64,000 bases of DNA, taken from the NCBI GenBank assembly GCA_963930655.1, contig OZ005619.1, forward strand, positions 1,594,501 through 1,658,500, written 5' to 3'. Made by a program: the position numbers and the translations under genes. Below are positions 11,815-24,399 of the stretch, piece by piece. The notes beneath the pieces were generated by a model, which was given only the letters and a program-made list of their open reading frames with translations, was not told where the DNA came from and ran no database searches. Position 1 is the stretch's first letter, and every line of letters starts with the position of its first letter. The DNA is from Myrica gale. Lineage: Eukaryota > Streptophyta > Magnoliopsida > Fagales > Myricaceae.

Positions 11815-13720
11815 GGTATAATAATTGAATAGGAGAGCAATATTCTCATAATACACGTGTCTAATTAACTACACAAACTATGTATTTATCAATCATGCCC
11901 TGTATCTGGTATATAATAATTTAATAGGAGAGCAATATTCTTAGGGACCAGTGATGTTCTATCGACCTAGGCAACTCCTCGATCGGGCGTACTCTTTATG
12001 ACTTTTTTTTTTCTCAGCAAGTACTCTTTATGACTTAATCTAGTGGAAGAATCAGTAGTACTAGTCTAAGCTTGGGCGAAATTGCGGGGAAATGCATGTC
12101 ACGGGGAAGGAAATAATTAACCCAAATAGATGATGGGTACCCTAATTTGACCAGTGGCAGGCCGGGTAGACAAAGAAGATAATGTCAAATGTGTGATCCA
12201 ACATCATGTGCGGCGGGCGCCATTTGTTGGACCTTAATTTCTTTTCTTTTTTTGTTTAAGCAAGATATGTTCCATTTATAAAACGACAATCAAAGTGGAA
12301 TCTTGAATTGTCATTAGAAATACATTCCACTGGAATACAAGAAGTAGAGATATTGCCAAACATCATCTGACGGGCAGCCCATTTGTGCAATATCATGAGA
12401 TACAAATGTTGGTCAAAATTTTGGAGAATATTTTCGAAATTTTGAGAATATTTACTTTATTGAGGTTTATTGAAGTTTGAGAAAAGTAAAATGTGTATGT
12501 ATAAAAGTTAAAAATATTGAAGTGTGTTTGTTTTGGTGAAAATTTTCATGTCCAGAATTATTGGAGAAACAAACATCACCTAATCTCAATATCCGGAACG
12601 ATTAAAAGAATTCTTGGTGTGAACCGGTTGACTATGAAGATGATCATCAAAAGTTAAACTGAACCATGCAAGATACACGTCCCATCGAGTACATAATTTT
12701 TCGGAGGGAATTATATATCATAATTAGAGAGCTAGATTATATTAATTTTATCATAGTTTCTTAGTGAGCATGATCACAATATTAGTTTTTATAAACAATT
12801 CTCTTTGAGAAATGGACGCTGATCACGCGTTATATATATATATATGCTCGCGCGCGCGCGAAAAGTATGACTAACTAGCTCGAGGTACATATTTCCAAAA
12901 AAAAATTGGAACTTCAACATCGATTTCTTTTTTCCAGTAAGATCTTTTTTTCGTAACTATATTATTGAGTATTAGGAATATCTAGACGTAATTTCAAAAA
13001 TAGCTTAATTAGTTAGATACCGATTGTATTTTTAAAACTTCACATATTAATTTCAGCATATCCCACACAAAACGTCTACCATATTAGCAATACGTACCCG
13101 GCTCATGTGTATTATTTTGTTTCACAAAAATGCAAAGGGGCTGGAATTAACAAAGCGAGCCAGCTTCTCTCTTACGTCCTCTGACGGAGGAGTGACGTAC
13201 GTACAACATGTGTTTCGTGTGCAGTTACATTAATTTGTAGGACTTCAAATTCATTTGTCGTCTGTGATATATGCCAATGGAGCCGTATAATATAGTGCTA
13301 ATTGGTGTGCACCACTTGGACCAATTCAGATATTGGAAAGCAATTGTGGACCATTTCACACGCAGCACTGAAACATATATATTCGTCTGTCTGATCATTG
13401 TGAAAGTGATACTTTAACTTTTAAACGTGTTTAGCACGGCCATAAACACATTCGTGTGTCCATTTTATTTTATGTTATTAATAACAGAAAAGATAACCAG
13501 CGTAACAATTCTCTTTAAATATAATTATAAAAATACTTTCACCGTAGAATATCTGATTTGAGTTATAAATACTGTTCATTAGATAAGTCTGTCACCACAA
13601 CATCAACAAGACCACCAACCAATTTCAATTTATCCACTACATATTGTATGACATCATTGTAAAAGTTGCTTATAACTTCTAGTCGAGTTTAGCTTGGCCA
13701 TAAGAGGGGTAATAATTGTA
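11815..13720. repeat. Duplicated block C
   Basis: Third copy of the block seen at 590-3083 and 4765-6390. It opens with AATAGGAGAGCAATATTC and passes through GTGAACCGGTTGACTAT, the CGAGTACATAATT landmark and TTCGTGTGCAG. It carries an extra segment at about 12255-12590 absent from A. It lies directly upstream of the OSC1 promoter region, as block D lies upstream of OSC4. Confidence 0.6.
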
Positions 13721-14400
13721 ACGCGTGAACTTCCGAGCACACACTTTGGAAAAAAGTCATTATTATGGACATGTTTGTTTGCCCAAAATTTTGGAGGCCC
13801 GACATTTCCAACAAACACAAACATATTTCAAAATTTTCAACTTTTACGCATACACTTCAAATTTTTCACAAACTCCAATAATTTTTAACATTCAAAATAT
13901 TCCCAAAATTTCGTTAAAAAACATATCCTATATATAAATAAATAAATAAAAATCAATTACAGGGTTAATGTTGGGCTTCTAAACATATAAACAAAGCAAT
14001 CTATAACTTCAAAACAACATTGTCAGTAGTTAGTAAACAAACCACACGTGTTCCCAAATTTGACGTCCTAATTAATGTCTCCCAAATCGATATAGTCTAG
14101 AAAAATGGTAATAAAATTTAATGAGTAGCTAGCGTAGCTACTCCCAAACGCATCACTGGTTTGCTAATTTTCTAGTGTGTCAAGAATATGTACGTAAAAT
14201 CAGAAAAATCATCAACTTGTATATCAAACCAGAAATATCGCAATGTACAGTTAAATAATAATTCAACAATTAGCAATAAAATAATTCTAAGTAATTCGCG
14301 AAACCTACACCTAGAGCATTCCACTCATTGCCAAATGCTTTTTGCTCCGTCTGACTAGTAATGTTCGGTTGAAGTTTTAAAATTGAAGTAAAATTTATGA
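13721..14400. other. Spacer upstream of OSC1
   Basis: AT-rich, with a MITE-like patch around 13765-13930 (GTTTGCCCAAAATTTTGG near its left end). No coding region was recognised. Confidence 0.4.
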
Positions 14401-14783
14401 AAGAGGAGCTATATAGCGTGAGAGTGTCTTTTACCCATGCCATGGATGGTTTTGAATCTTGTTAAAGGTATCAATCAAACGTTTAAGAGAAAGATCAAAA
14501 AGAAAAAGGGTTGGGAATTCGACTGCGTGGTTTTTCAAAGTCAGTCGAACTCTCTGATGGTATATATTGGTTCGACGACAAGAGTATTGCAACTAGCCCG
14601 CTTCACGACACTTTTATTTCCTGAGAAACGTGTGCAACCAACCAATCTAGATTCTAGAGGGAGAATGCAGCAGAACTAAAGAGACTCGCTGAAGCAAAAA
14701 TAAATAAAAAAGAGAGACTTGCTGACACCAGCCTACCTACCACCCTTTCCTCTTCCATCCAGCTCCTTGATCTCTCTCCTACT

Positions 14784-14791
14784 TATATATA
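14784..14791 (+). promoter_or_regulatory. TATA box of OSC1 (predicted)
   Basis: TATATATA in the context ACTTATATATAGGAGG, preceded by a pyrimidine-rich CTCTCTCC stretch. It sits about 480 bases before the OSC1 ATG, with a probable 5'-UTR intron between. The TATA contexts of OSC3 (44093) and of the OSC2 relic (24866) are similar. Confidence 0.55.
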
Positions 14792-14819
14792 GGAGGGAGT
14801 GGCCTCATACCGAATACAC

Positions 14820-15273
14820 TGCATGCATCCCGACAAGTGTTCTTTCTCTAAGCCTCTTGTCAATTATCTGAACGAACAAACTTTAGAACTCTTCTTGGTC
14901 TCTAGGCATTTTAAGGTATGCAAGTATATATCAGTCTGTCCCTTGGCATTCATTTCTCTGAAAGTAATTCAGAATGTTATGCTATCTTGGACGAAAGCAG
15001 CTCTGACCAACTTCTTTTAGCATGTTATATTAATATCTGCTAGCTTAATAATTTCTTTTACGAGAGTCACTCTTATCAAAGACTATTTTGCGGACGAATT
15101 ACGATATTTTAGTTCTCTATATACAAAAAAAGTGACCAATTAGTTCTAGCGGAGCTAATGGCTTTCAAACTTCTTAGGGAATCTATACGTACTCTCTCTC
15201 TCTCTCTCGTTTTATTATGTGATATCAGTGCTAAATCGGTAGTGATCGTCTTGTCAGATTGTATTAGGTGAGG
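14820..15273 (+). other. OSC1 5' UTR with probable intron
   Basis: A candidate splice donor follows TTTTAAG at 14915/14916 (GTATGC), and a candidate acceptor TATTAG ends at 15267, leaving a few untranslated bases before ATG at 15274. OSC3 and OSC4 show the same arrangement: a donor after TCTAAG and an acceptor one to three bases before ATG. An intron just ahead of the start codon is therefore a shared feature of the array. Inferred from splice consensus only. Confidence 0.45.
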
Positions 15274-15569
15274 ATGTGGAAGTTGAAGATAGCCGAAGGA
15301 GGGCCAGGGCTGGTGAGCCTGAACAATTTCGTTGGGCGGCAACACTGGGAATTCGACCCTGAGGCTGGTACACCCGAAGAACGTGCTGAAGTTGAAAGGG
15401 TCCGCGAGGAGTTTAAAAAAAATCGGTTTCGGATGAAACAGAGTGCTGATCTTTTGATGAGGATGCAGGTACGTACTTATGAACTCTGTCTTTTCTATCC
15501 CATATAGTTTCTTTCAGGACCATGAAATTGGATATTTTCCGAATGTGCAAAGAGAGATCTAGAGTCTAT

Positions 15570-15610
<41 letters not shown>

Positions 15611-18600
15611 CTTTCCCTGTTTCGTTCTAACCATTGTCGAATATTAACGGAGCAGAGGAGGGAGTTAGCAGATCTCTTCCACTGTTTATTCTAGTTAAGC
15701 ACGGAAATTTAGTGCTCCCTATAAGCGTTAATGCTAGCTAAGAGGTGGATCATTAAGCTAAGTGTTCCGGTTTTCTTCTTCAATGTTGACTGATAATATG
15801 CTTCACGTTTTCGAAAGATAAAAGTACGAGGATGTTCAGTTGTGTTTTTTTGAGAATTTCGTGTTATGTGAATTTTTAGGTGATGTTAACTTTATTGATA
15901 TGCGTGTTGTAGTTATTTTTATGTGGTGTTAAAAATGATGTTTGGTTGTAGAATTTTTTGTATTGTGAGGATTCAAAAAAATTCTGAGGATTTTTTTAAC
16001 CGAACAGGCTCTAAGTTTCAAGAGACCGACTCGACCAATAAGAACATACATAAATGCTGCACCAGAGCGGCCTGGACGATATATGTTTGAACCCCAAATA
16101 ATTTTGGGGTTAATATTTAAAAATTCATCAACGAATTTTTTATTATTATAATATTTATTAAAAATATTCACTCTCTTCACTTTTTTACCGACTCCCATAA
16201 AATATCTTTATTTTTCACAAGCAATAATATTTTACAAACCCTAATATCCAAAATTTACATACTCCAACAACACCATAATAGCCTTCCCTTTCATGCTAAG
16301 AGAAGAAAACTAAAAAAGCTGTCTAAAGCAGGAGGCACACGGACAAAGTAGCCTTCCTTTTTATGCTAAAAGAAGAAATAACATGCATGCATATGCATTC
16401 AAACGTAGCTGTCCTTTGACTAGACAGCCATAGTTGGAACGGTGGGACGTGGGAACATGAGAGAAGATTTGCATGAAGAAGTTTTGTGATTTGAGTTTCA
16501 CACATTGAAAGTTACGTGAAACAGGTTGAAAATTCGATGACATTATTTATGTCACCGCTGAACGCAACCTTGTCAAGGCTTATAGTCTAAAATTCGATTC
16601 TCCAAGTTATTATTAACATTATTTGTTATTTCGCATTTTAAATAGAAAAACATACTTACTCCAGTTGCATACTTTTGTCGGGAGCCAGTCTCCAGTTTCG
16701 GCGTGGAGCTGCAATTTTTTCCACGAAATTGGCAATGCATATAGGCATCGTGGTAAAGATTTTTTATTACACTTTACCCAAAATTAAAAATAATTTTTGG
16801 TCAAAATCTGTAACCTCATTTGACTTCCCCTGCCGCCAAAAGATAAATAGATATAAAATTTATGTTCTGTACGGATCTATGGTGGGCTTCTGTTTGCAAA
16901 GTTCAATATCGATCTGTGGGCTACTAAAGTGAGAAAAAGGTCAAAGACAAGTACACGCTGTGAACAATTTTGGAGCCCTCCACCCCCCGTGATCCTGGCC
17001 AAGAACACCCGGCCATCTTGTTTTGCAATTCCATCCAGCAGAGTTTGCGGGGTGTTTCTTTTTCTTCATATGAGTTTAGAAGCGGACCGTGGTATTTATG
17101 AATATATTAGCTTTATCACCTGGCTAAAAGTATATTAGAATCAGACGGTTATGGCTTTTTTTTTTTGGAATCTAGAAAAGTTTACCTCTCGGGACATTAT
17201 TCTCACCGTTTTGTTGTGTGAATCTCACAGCTTAGAAAGGAGAACCCATGTGGGCCAATTCCACCACCAGTGACAGTGAAGGAAACAGAGGTGATAACAG
17301 AGGAGGCAGTGATAACCACGCTGAGAAGAGCATTAACCTTCTACTCTTCAATTCAATCCCACGATGGACATTGGCCTGCTGAATCTGCTGGCCCATTGTT
17401 CTTCCTTCAGCCCTTGGTATGTATTTTCGTTTATTATGTTTTTTTCGCGACCATATATGAGTGTTTGCCTAAACTTTTACGCCGCTTGACATGCATATGA
17501 ACATCCATGAAGTACTCTGCAATGGCACCATTTATTATATTACCTCTCATAAAAATGTTCCTAGAGAACATAAGGGAAAAATAAAGAGTAAAGATGGCCG
17601 AGCTTTCTGTGTTGTTAAATAAACTCATACACACGTTTTGCAAGGCACTTCTATATTTTCGTAGTTCTGTTTTGGAATATGCGGTTGCCTGAACCTGTAA
17701 ACCCATTGACTTGTTACATTAAATCGAAGTTCATAAGTAATGATTCCCAAATGCAGGTAATGGCATTATACGTTACCGGATCTCTGAATGCGGTACTTTC
17801 ACCAGCACACCAGAAGGAAATTATCCGATATCTGTATAATCATCAGGTACCCTTCTGTGCGGTTTTTTCTTTTATTTGAACACATTGAATGCTAGTATAT
17901 GTTGAAAGAACTTAGAATTCAGCCAGCTCGAAATGCCTTGAAACCTATATACCGAGTTGGATTACTTTGAAACTGTACATTTACTTGTGCTAATTGTGAC
18001 AGAACGAAGATGGAGGCTGGGGCTTCCATATAGAAGGTCACAGCACAATGTTTGGTTCGGCTTTGAGTTACATTGCTCTGAGAATACTTGGAGAGCAACC
18101 CGAAGATGGTGAAGATAGGGCTATGGCTAGAGGTCGGAAATGGATCCTTGACCATGGTGGTTTAGTGGCAATTCCATCGTGGGGGAAGTTTTGGGTCACG
18201 GTACAACCCTTTGAACCCTATTATCCTATTTTGTTTCTCTTCTGAGCAGCTCATTATCTTATTTTCGTCTTATCTTGCTGACACCTAAAACTATTAGTTC
18301 AAGAGTCATCCTGAAAGTGAAAAACAGAAGGGTATATAATTTTTAGTTGTCTAGATCTCTAAATACATATGGACAAAAAAGAGTTAGTAAATTGACTTAT
18401 CTCTTGTGATTGTGTAAAAATATCACTGCTTTAAGATGTGAAGAAACAAATTGTGTTGCATATTGTATTAACAAACTATATATCTTACCATAGAGTCAAA
18501 GTATAGTCACATATTTGAGTAAATTAGTATAACATGATCGGATCTAAACTTTTAGCCTTAAGATCTGGATGAACGATGTACAACATGTTACCAAATGACG

Positions 18601-21600
18601 CTTTTACAGTTCTAGATTCCTAGTATAATTTGATCCATATTGTGAGCCAGGGCTGTAAAGTAATGAAGTACAAGAATCTTAAAGGTCTAATTTTGAAGTG
18701 AAAACTCAGTTGCCTCCTTCCATTTATAGGTACTAGGATTGTATGAATGGTCAGGCTGCAATCCGCTGCCCCCAGAGTTCTGGCTTCTTCCAGACATCTT
18801 CCCCATTCATCCAGGTTCTTGTCACTCACTTCTTCTGCTATAATGTACACATTGTAATATGCAGCAGTACTATTATACTACGGGAAATAGTAACGCAGAA
18901 GTTGGACTGACACATGTATCTGATACTCGAGGCCTTCTTTATATGGATGCAGGCAAAATGTTATGCTACTGTCGCTTAGTGTATATGCCAATGTCTTATC
19001 TATATGGGAAGAGGTTTGTTGGTCCAATCACTAAGTTGATTCAATCACTAAGACAGGAGCTATACAATGAGCATTACGAACAAATCAATTGGAATAAAGC
19101 CCGGAATACAGTGGCAAAGGTTTTGTTGAACTTAGTCTTAAATTTTTTGCATCTGTTCTCTGTAATGCAAAACCTCATTTTGCTTATTGACCCATCCTTT
19201 TATAATGTTTGACGCAAAACTTGGCATATGTGGTCATTAGGAGGATCTCTACTATCCGCACCCCCTCATACAAGATATGCTGTGGGCGTTTCTTCACCAT
19301 GTAGCAGAACCTGTCCTGTCTCGTTGGCCGTTTTCAATGTTGAGAGAGAAAGCTCTAAAATCTGCAATTAATCATGTTCACTACGAGGATGAGAACAGCA
19401 GATACCTTTGCATTGGAAGCGTAGAAAAGGTAAATAACTAGTGTAAATAATTCCTATCAAAATGAAAGAGTGCTAAATCGAAGTATTTGATGTGTCATCA
19501 ATCAACTAATTTGTTCGGGTTGGTTTTATTAAAGGTACTGTGTTTGATTGCCTGTTGGGCTGAAGATCCAAATGGGATGGCATACAAGCTTCATCTAGCC
19601 AGAATTCCAGACAACTATTGGGTTGCTGAAGATGGCTTAAAAATTCAGGTGATATGAAGGTCCCCAGCCTCTCTTAGTAGCTGGTCTTTTCCTATGGAAC
19701 AAGAAAAAAAAAGTTTAATTAGCATAATCCATGAACATTTGAGCAGGCTGATTAAATTAAGCAACTATTCAAGCCTGGAGAATGTGAAATCTTGATCAAT
19801 TTGAAATCGTATTTTTTTTTTCCTGAATATGTGTAAATAATGCATTATTTATGTTATGCAGAGTTTCGGCTGTCAGATGTGGGATGCAGGATTTGCTATT
19901 CAAGCGATTCTTTCTTGTAATCTAAATGAAGAGTATGGGACTACACTTCATAAAGCACATGACTTTGTGAAAATTTCACAGGTTTGAATATATATCAATA
20001 GCCCTTGCACGGCTTTATGCGGATAATCATGCAAACTAATTTGTTGTTTTGACTAAACTAAATTTTGTGATCTTCTAGGTCCGAGATAACCCCTCGGGGG
20101 ACTTCAAAGCTATGTATCGACACACAAGTAAAGGAGCATGGACGTTCTCAATGCAGGATCATGGTTGGCAAGTTTCTGATTGCACAGCAGAAGGGTTGAA
20201 GGTAATGTCTCAACTTCATCAAACCCATGTAAACCAAAACTAAACACTCTCAAGGTTTGTGTAGAAGAAAGAATTTAATTTTGGTAAAATATTCACTTTC
20301 ACAGGTTGCACTCTTGTTCTCACAAATGTCCTCAGACCTGGTTGGGGAAAGAATGGAGACAGAGCGGTTTTATGATGCTGTGAATGTCATTCTTTCACTA
20401 CAAGTAAGTATTCAACATTACATATTCTGTTTTTCGCCCAGGAACAATGATCAAAAGTTCTGCTAGTTTATTGTATTGCAATTTCACTTTTACATCTTTA
20501 TTATCTTTGATCTTTTCAAAATGTTACACTACAAAAATTGACCGTCTTTCAATTGCCCATACAGAGTAGCAGTGGTGGTTTCCCAGCTTGGGAGCCTCAA
20601 AGAGCATTCCTCTGGTTGGAGGTAACTTCTGCAACAAGCTATGAGTTTCTCTTCCTAGCATGTTTCACGCGTCTTGGATTTTTCACACGAGCCAACCTGG
20701 CCATGGCAATGACAAGAAAACATTGTGTTAACTCTTCATTCACTAGTGTCTTTTCGTACCTGTTTCTGCAGAAGTTCAACCCCACGGAGTTCTTTGAAGA
20801 TACTCTTATTGAGCGAGAGTAAGATATCTTCAGACTTCAGTACGAAATATGTATTGCAGTATTAGTCAGTTTTGCTTCCTAACATAAAAATTGTCATCAT
20901 CTAGGTATGTCGAGTGCACTTCCTCAGCAGTTCAAGGTCTTACACTCTTTAAGAAATTCTATCCTAAGCACCGGAGAATCGAGATAGATTGTGCTATTTA
21001 CAGGGCACTGCAATACATTGAAGATGTCCAAGAACTCGATGGATCATGGTAATATGTCATGTCACATATTGTATTGTAATGTCACATATTGTATTGTTGA
21101 AGAGATACTACTTGATGCATGGCTACCCATTTTTGTTTTAAAATTGACCCATCTCTAGATATGAGAAATACAAAGTAGCCTAGTTCTTCTATCTGATCAG
21201 GAGACTGCATAAATTACCCTTTTCTTTTATTGTTAGTATTAGCATTAGTGAAGTAGAACATTAGTAATCTGAGCAAGAAATGAACTTATACAGGTATGGT
21301 CACTGGGGGATCTGCTACACCTATGGTACATGGTTTGCTGTAGGAGCACTAGCAGCCTGTGGTAGAAACTACCAAAATTGTCCTGCATTGCGTAAAGCTT
21401 GTGAATTTTTGCTGTCAAAGCAACTGCCCAATGGTGGATGGGGAGAAAGTTACTTATCAAGCCAAAACAAGGTATGGACAGTTTGCTTCATCTTGAATTT
21501 CAAAAATTAAGCCACGAGAAAGATTAAAGGAAGAACTAAAAGTTTAATAATGCCGATGAGAGAGAACTCAAGTAATTAAGTTATTGTTGAAACAGGTGTG

Positions 21601-22213
21601 GACAAATATAGAGGGCAATCGAGCAAATTTGGTCCAAACCGCATGGGCTGTGTTATCCCTCATTGAAGCTGGGCAGGTCAGTGCAATGATTGAGAACTGC
21701 AGTCTGCACCTTAACCTCGTTTTATCTTCACCTCTAACAGTGCTGCATAACCATTAAAACGTAGATACTCAAAGATATGACTGCTTTAATTTGGAAGGCA
21801 TAAACAAACATCATATGTTGCTTCCTGATTTTCTTTTTTGCAAATTTAGGCCACGATAGATCCGACACCAATTCATCGAGCAGTACGGATATTGATCAAC
21901 TCACAAATGGAAGACGGTGACTTCCCTCAACAGGTAATTAATGAATGTCTATTCAAAATCCAACACATTAAGTTAATTCAAGTATCTATCTTGATTCTGT
22001 TTCGTTTGTTTTTTTCATTGTCCTTTTGTTTTCATAAAAACATTTTCATCCATACCAAGATGTCCTTCCCCTCACAGCAAAAACTGTTGATTATTGGCGC
22101 AGGAAATCACAGGAGTGTTTATGAGGAACTGTACATTAAACTATTCGTCTTACAGAAACATTTTCCCGATCTGGGCTCTTGGAGAATATCGGAGACGAGT
22201 TCTGTTTGCATAA
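15274..22213 (+). CDS. OSC1: oxidosqualene cyclase, lupeol/mixed-triterpene type, intact
   Basis: Cyclises 2,3-oxidosqualene to a triterpene at the ER membrane. The coding exons join in frame to 755 codons: 15274-15468, 17231-17416, 17757-17846, 18003-18200, 18730-18814, 18953-19119, 19241-19429, 19535-19648, 19862-19981, 20079-20201, 20305-20403, 20565-20621, 20772-20818, 20905-21048, 21294-21471, 21596-21676, 21850-21933, 22103-22213. All introns are GT-AG. The N-terminus is [21 protein letters not shown] is at residues 254-259; Leu here marks lupeol synthases, whereas beta-amyrin synthases have MWCYCR. The catalytic DCTAE motif is at 482-486, and QW-type repeats (for example [15 protein letters not shown]) are present. 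The C-terminus ends RRRVLFA. Length and motifs are normal for a functional enzyme. The exact product (lupeol, amyrins, a mixture, friedelin-type) cannot be read from sequence. The ATG at 15274 matches the family N-terminus. Confidence 0.95.
15572..15607. repeat. CT microsatellite in OSC1 intron 1
   Basis: Near-perfect CT dinucleotide run within intron 1. Useful as a length-variable marker. Confidence 0.85.
15830..16010. mobile_element. MITE in OSC1 intron 1 (GGGGCTGTTCG family)
   Basis: Left end GGATGTTCAGTTG, right end AACCGAACAGGCT. It is the reverse orientation of the element at 62453-62621, sharing ATTTTTATGTGGTG and GAGGATTC internally. Lies wholly within the first intron, so no coding effect is expected. 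Confidence 0.6.
16080..16272. mobile_element. Diverged MITE in OSC1 intron 1
   Basis: Starts TGTTTGAACCCCAAATAATT and shares TTTTTTATTATTATAATA and CACTTTTTTACCGACTCCC with the MITEs at 6719 and 62960. Confidence 0.5.
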
Positions 22214-23009
22214 ATACTTGATCAGTGCATAAGCAATGGATTGCATCCTGAAGTTAGCAGCAACTTTCCTGCAAGCAAGACAATGGTCTGTTCCAATTAC
22301 ATGCAACTTTCCTGCAAGCAAGAAATATAGAAAATACGTAGCAATTACACACACATGTATACAAGTTATTGTCCGGTACTGTTGCAAACTGCAATATATA
22401 TCCTAAGGCAGTTTCTCCTTCAATCTTCTCTTACAAAGAAATTTCCGCACCTCAGTAATGTAATACAATGTTTCCAATGTTAATCATGTAAGATACATTG
22501 GCGTGCACTCAGCTGTTATTAGCAAATGTGGTGGATGTATATTTTTAATATTCATCATCCCCTTTGTGCTTCTCTCGTGATTCTGATCAAAATCCTACCA
22601 GAAGCATTACACAATATAAGCATCGTGTACGTGATAGATGTAAAGCACGCCACACCACATTTCAAGAAAACCTCAAAACTGAAAATATTAATAAAATGTT
22701 AATTACTACTTTTTGTGGTGGAAAATTTGTTGGATTATTACATTGTAATTGTCAAAATCAGTAACCGTTGTTTGTCAGCATTTGAATCACCGTTTATAAG
22801 ATTTTTCCTCTTAGTGGATTTCGAATAAGTGCTACTATTCCAAAATAGTTTCTCTTTGGAAAGATGTTTTAAAAGTTTTCAATTCGCAATAAAATTTGGT
22901 CTCCTTGTGTGATTGATATATGTACTAATTATCATATAGTCACCAAATGGTTATGGTTTTATGACAATTGGCATATCTAAGACATTCCAGCGAAAGGTCG
23001 TGGAATTAC
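22214..23009. other. OSC1 3' flank
   Basis: Probable 3' UTR and downstream spacer. Part of it (about 22730-22800, TTGTCAAAATCAGTAACC then TTTGAATCACCG) resembles 4410-4450 between blocks A and B, hinting that the repeated blocks and OSC flanks share ancestry. No coding region was seen. Confidence 0.4.
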
Positions 23010-23390
23010 TTAAAGGGAAAAATATACTTTTTTGTCCTCGACTATTGGGGTTCTGACAATCTGTACTTTAAATTATCAATTTCGTTACATTTTATCTCAC
23101 GACTATCAATCGTTTATACTTGGAACCCCTAACAGTTACTTTGGATGAAAATTGTTATTTTTGTTCAATGAATGATAAATTTACCTTTATACAAAATATA
23201 ATTATAAAAAATATATGAAGATAAAATTATCATTTCACTGAACTAAAATAGTAATTTTCATCCAAATTAAGAGTTGAGGGGGCAAAGTGTAAACGATTGA
23301 TAGTTGAGGGGCGAAATATAATAAATTGATAGAATAACATGCAAAATATCATTCCCCAATGGTCAGGAGCGAAAAATGTATTTACCTCTT
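23010..23390. mobile_element. Foldback-type repeat, distant copy
   Basis: The left end GGGAAAAATATACTTTTTTG and right end GAAAAATGTATTTACCTC are inverted relatives of each other and resemble the termini of the elements at 10861 and 56030. The interior has the inverted pair TTTGGATGAAAATTG and ATTTTCATCCAAATT. Confidence 0.5.
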
Positions 23391-23726
23391 ATATTACTAA
23401 ACTAATCTCTTCAGGACATTTCATCAAACATAATATGGGGTTTACCAGTTGAACCCACTTTGGACAAGCTATCCAACAGTCAGGTCTCACCAATTCCACC
23501 CTCCAAAGACATCCTAACTACTCTATTTCTCCATCAGATTTGAAAGGGAGGGAGGCTTAGGCGTGAGGAAGATGCCATATCAAAATTCGAGTTATGTTGC
23601 AGCAATGCTCGAGAACCGAAGGGATGGAGTGGGTACTCATCTTTACACTTTTGTTAAACCATAGTAGACTGCGGCTCCCACAGGGCCAGCCCTAGAGAGC
23701 AAAAGGACGTGCTTACAATTTTTTTT

Positions 23727-23998
23727 TTCTATCACTCGTGCAAACCCTTCCGGATCAATCTTGATCTTCAAATTGAAAAAGTGAACAAACAACTTAGATT
23801 TCAGAGGCAGCCCATGAATTTGGGGGTATTGAGTAATAACTGAAGGAAGGGCTTCCCTCCTGATGCCGAAATTAACTAAGCAAACATTCCACATTTTGTT
23901 TGTCAGTCTCTTCCAGATCATATACCCAAGAATGTAAGTCCGCTTCTCCAACATGCTAGCCAAAATCTTCTTCAGCAAACCCAGTATACCATAATCCA
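23727..23998 (-). pseudogene. mTERF-family gene fragment (mTERF4-like)
   Basis: Read on the minus strand, the segment encodes LEKRTYILGY, then in a shifted frame DLEETDKQNVECLL, then FGIRREALPSVITQYP, followed by HGLPLKSK and FFNLKIKIDPEGFARVIEK. This is the repeat region of a plant organellar mTERF protein, whose closest remembered type is the mTERF4/BSM/RUG2 class. mTERF proteins act in plastid or mitochondrial RNA metabolism. At least two frameshifts and loss of both termini show it is non-functional. Adjacent poly-A/T and repetitive sequence suggest transposon capture or a retroposed fragment. Identification rests on remembered family motifs. Confidence 0.7.
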
Positions 23999-24399
23999 AG
24001 AGTGGTTTAACTAGAGAGACTCAGAGAGTTGGTGGTGACAAGACCGACGACCGGCGATGGTAGAAGGAGGCGCGAGCGAGGAGGAGTAATGACGTTGTGG
24101 GGAGAGGCGAGAGAGAGGCTGAGCGAAACTGAAATGAGGCTTGGGTAGGACAAAATGTCTGTGAAATCGTCTCTCTCCAAGCCTTTAAAAAAAAAAATAA
24201 CTGTTATAGGGTTGGTTCGGCTAGGCCTCGGTGGGCCGAACCCACAAACCGAGGGCCAAACTGACCCATTGGGTTGATAGCCAAACTGGGCCTTCTCAAA
24301 ACTGGCCGGGCCCAATTAATTTGGGTCTGTTTTGATCTGCCCAGTTAGTCCACTTTTTCTTTGTACGGTAGGGAAGTCAATATTAATTGAAACACCTAA

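Noticed and set aside
14437..14679. 80-codon + frame upstream of OSC1
   Set aside because: Lies in the promoter region, no homology recognised, codon use unremarkable.
20528..20545. ACTACAAAAATTG resembling a CACTA terminus in OSC1 intron 11
   Set aside because: No subterminal repeats or matching second end; it is ordinary intron sequence near an acceptor.
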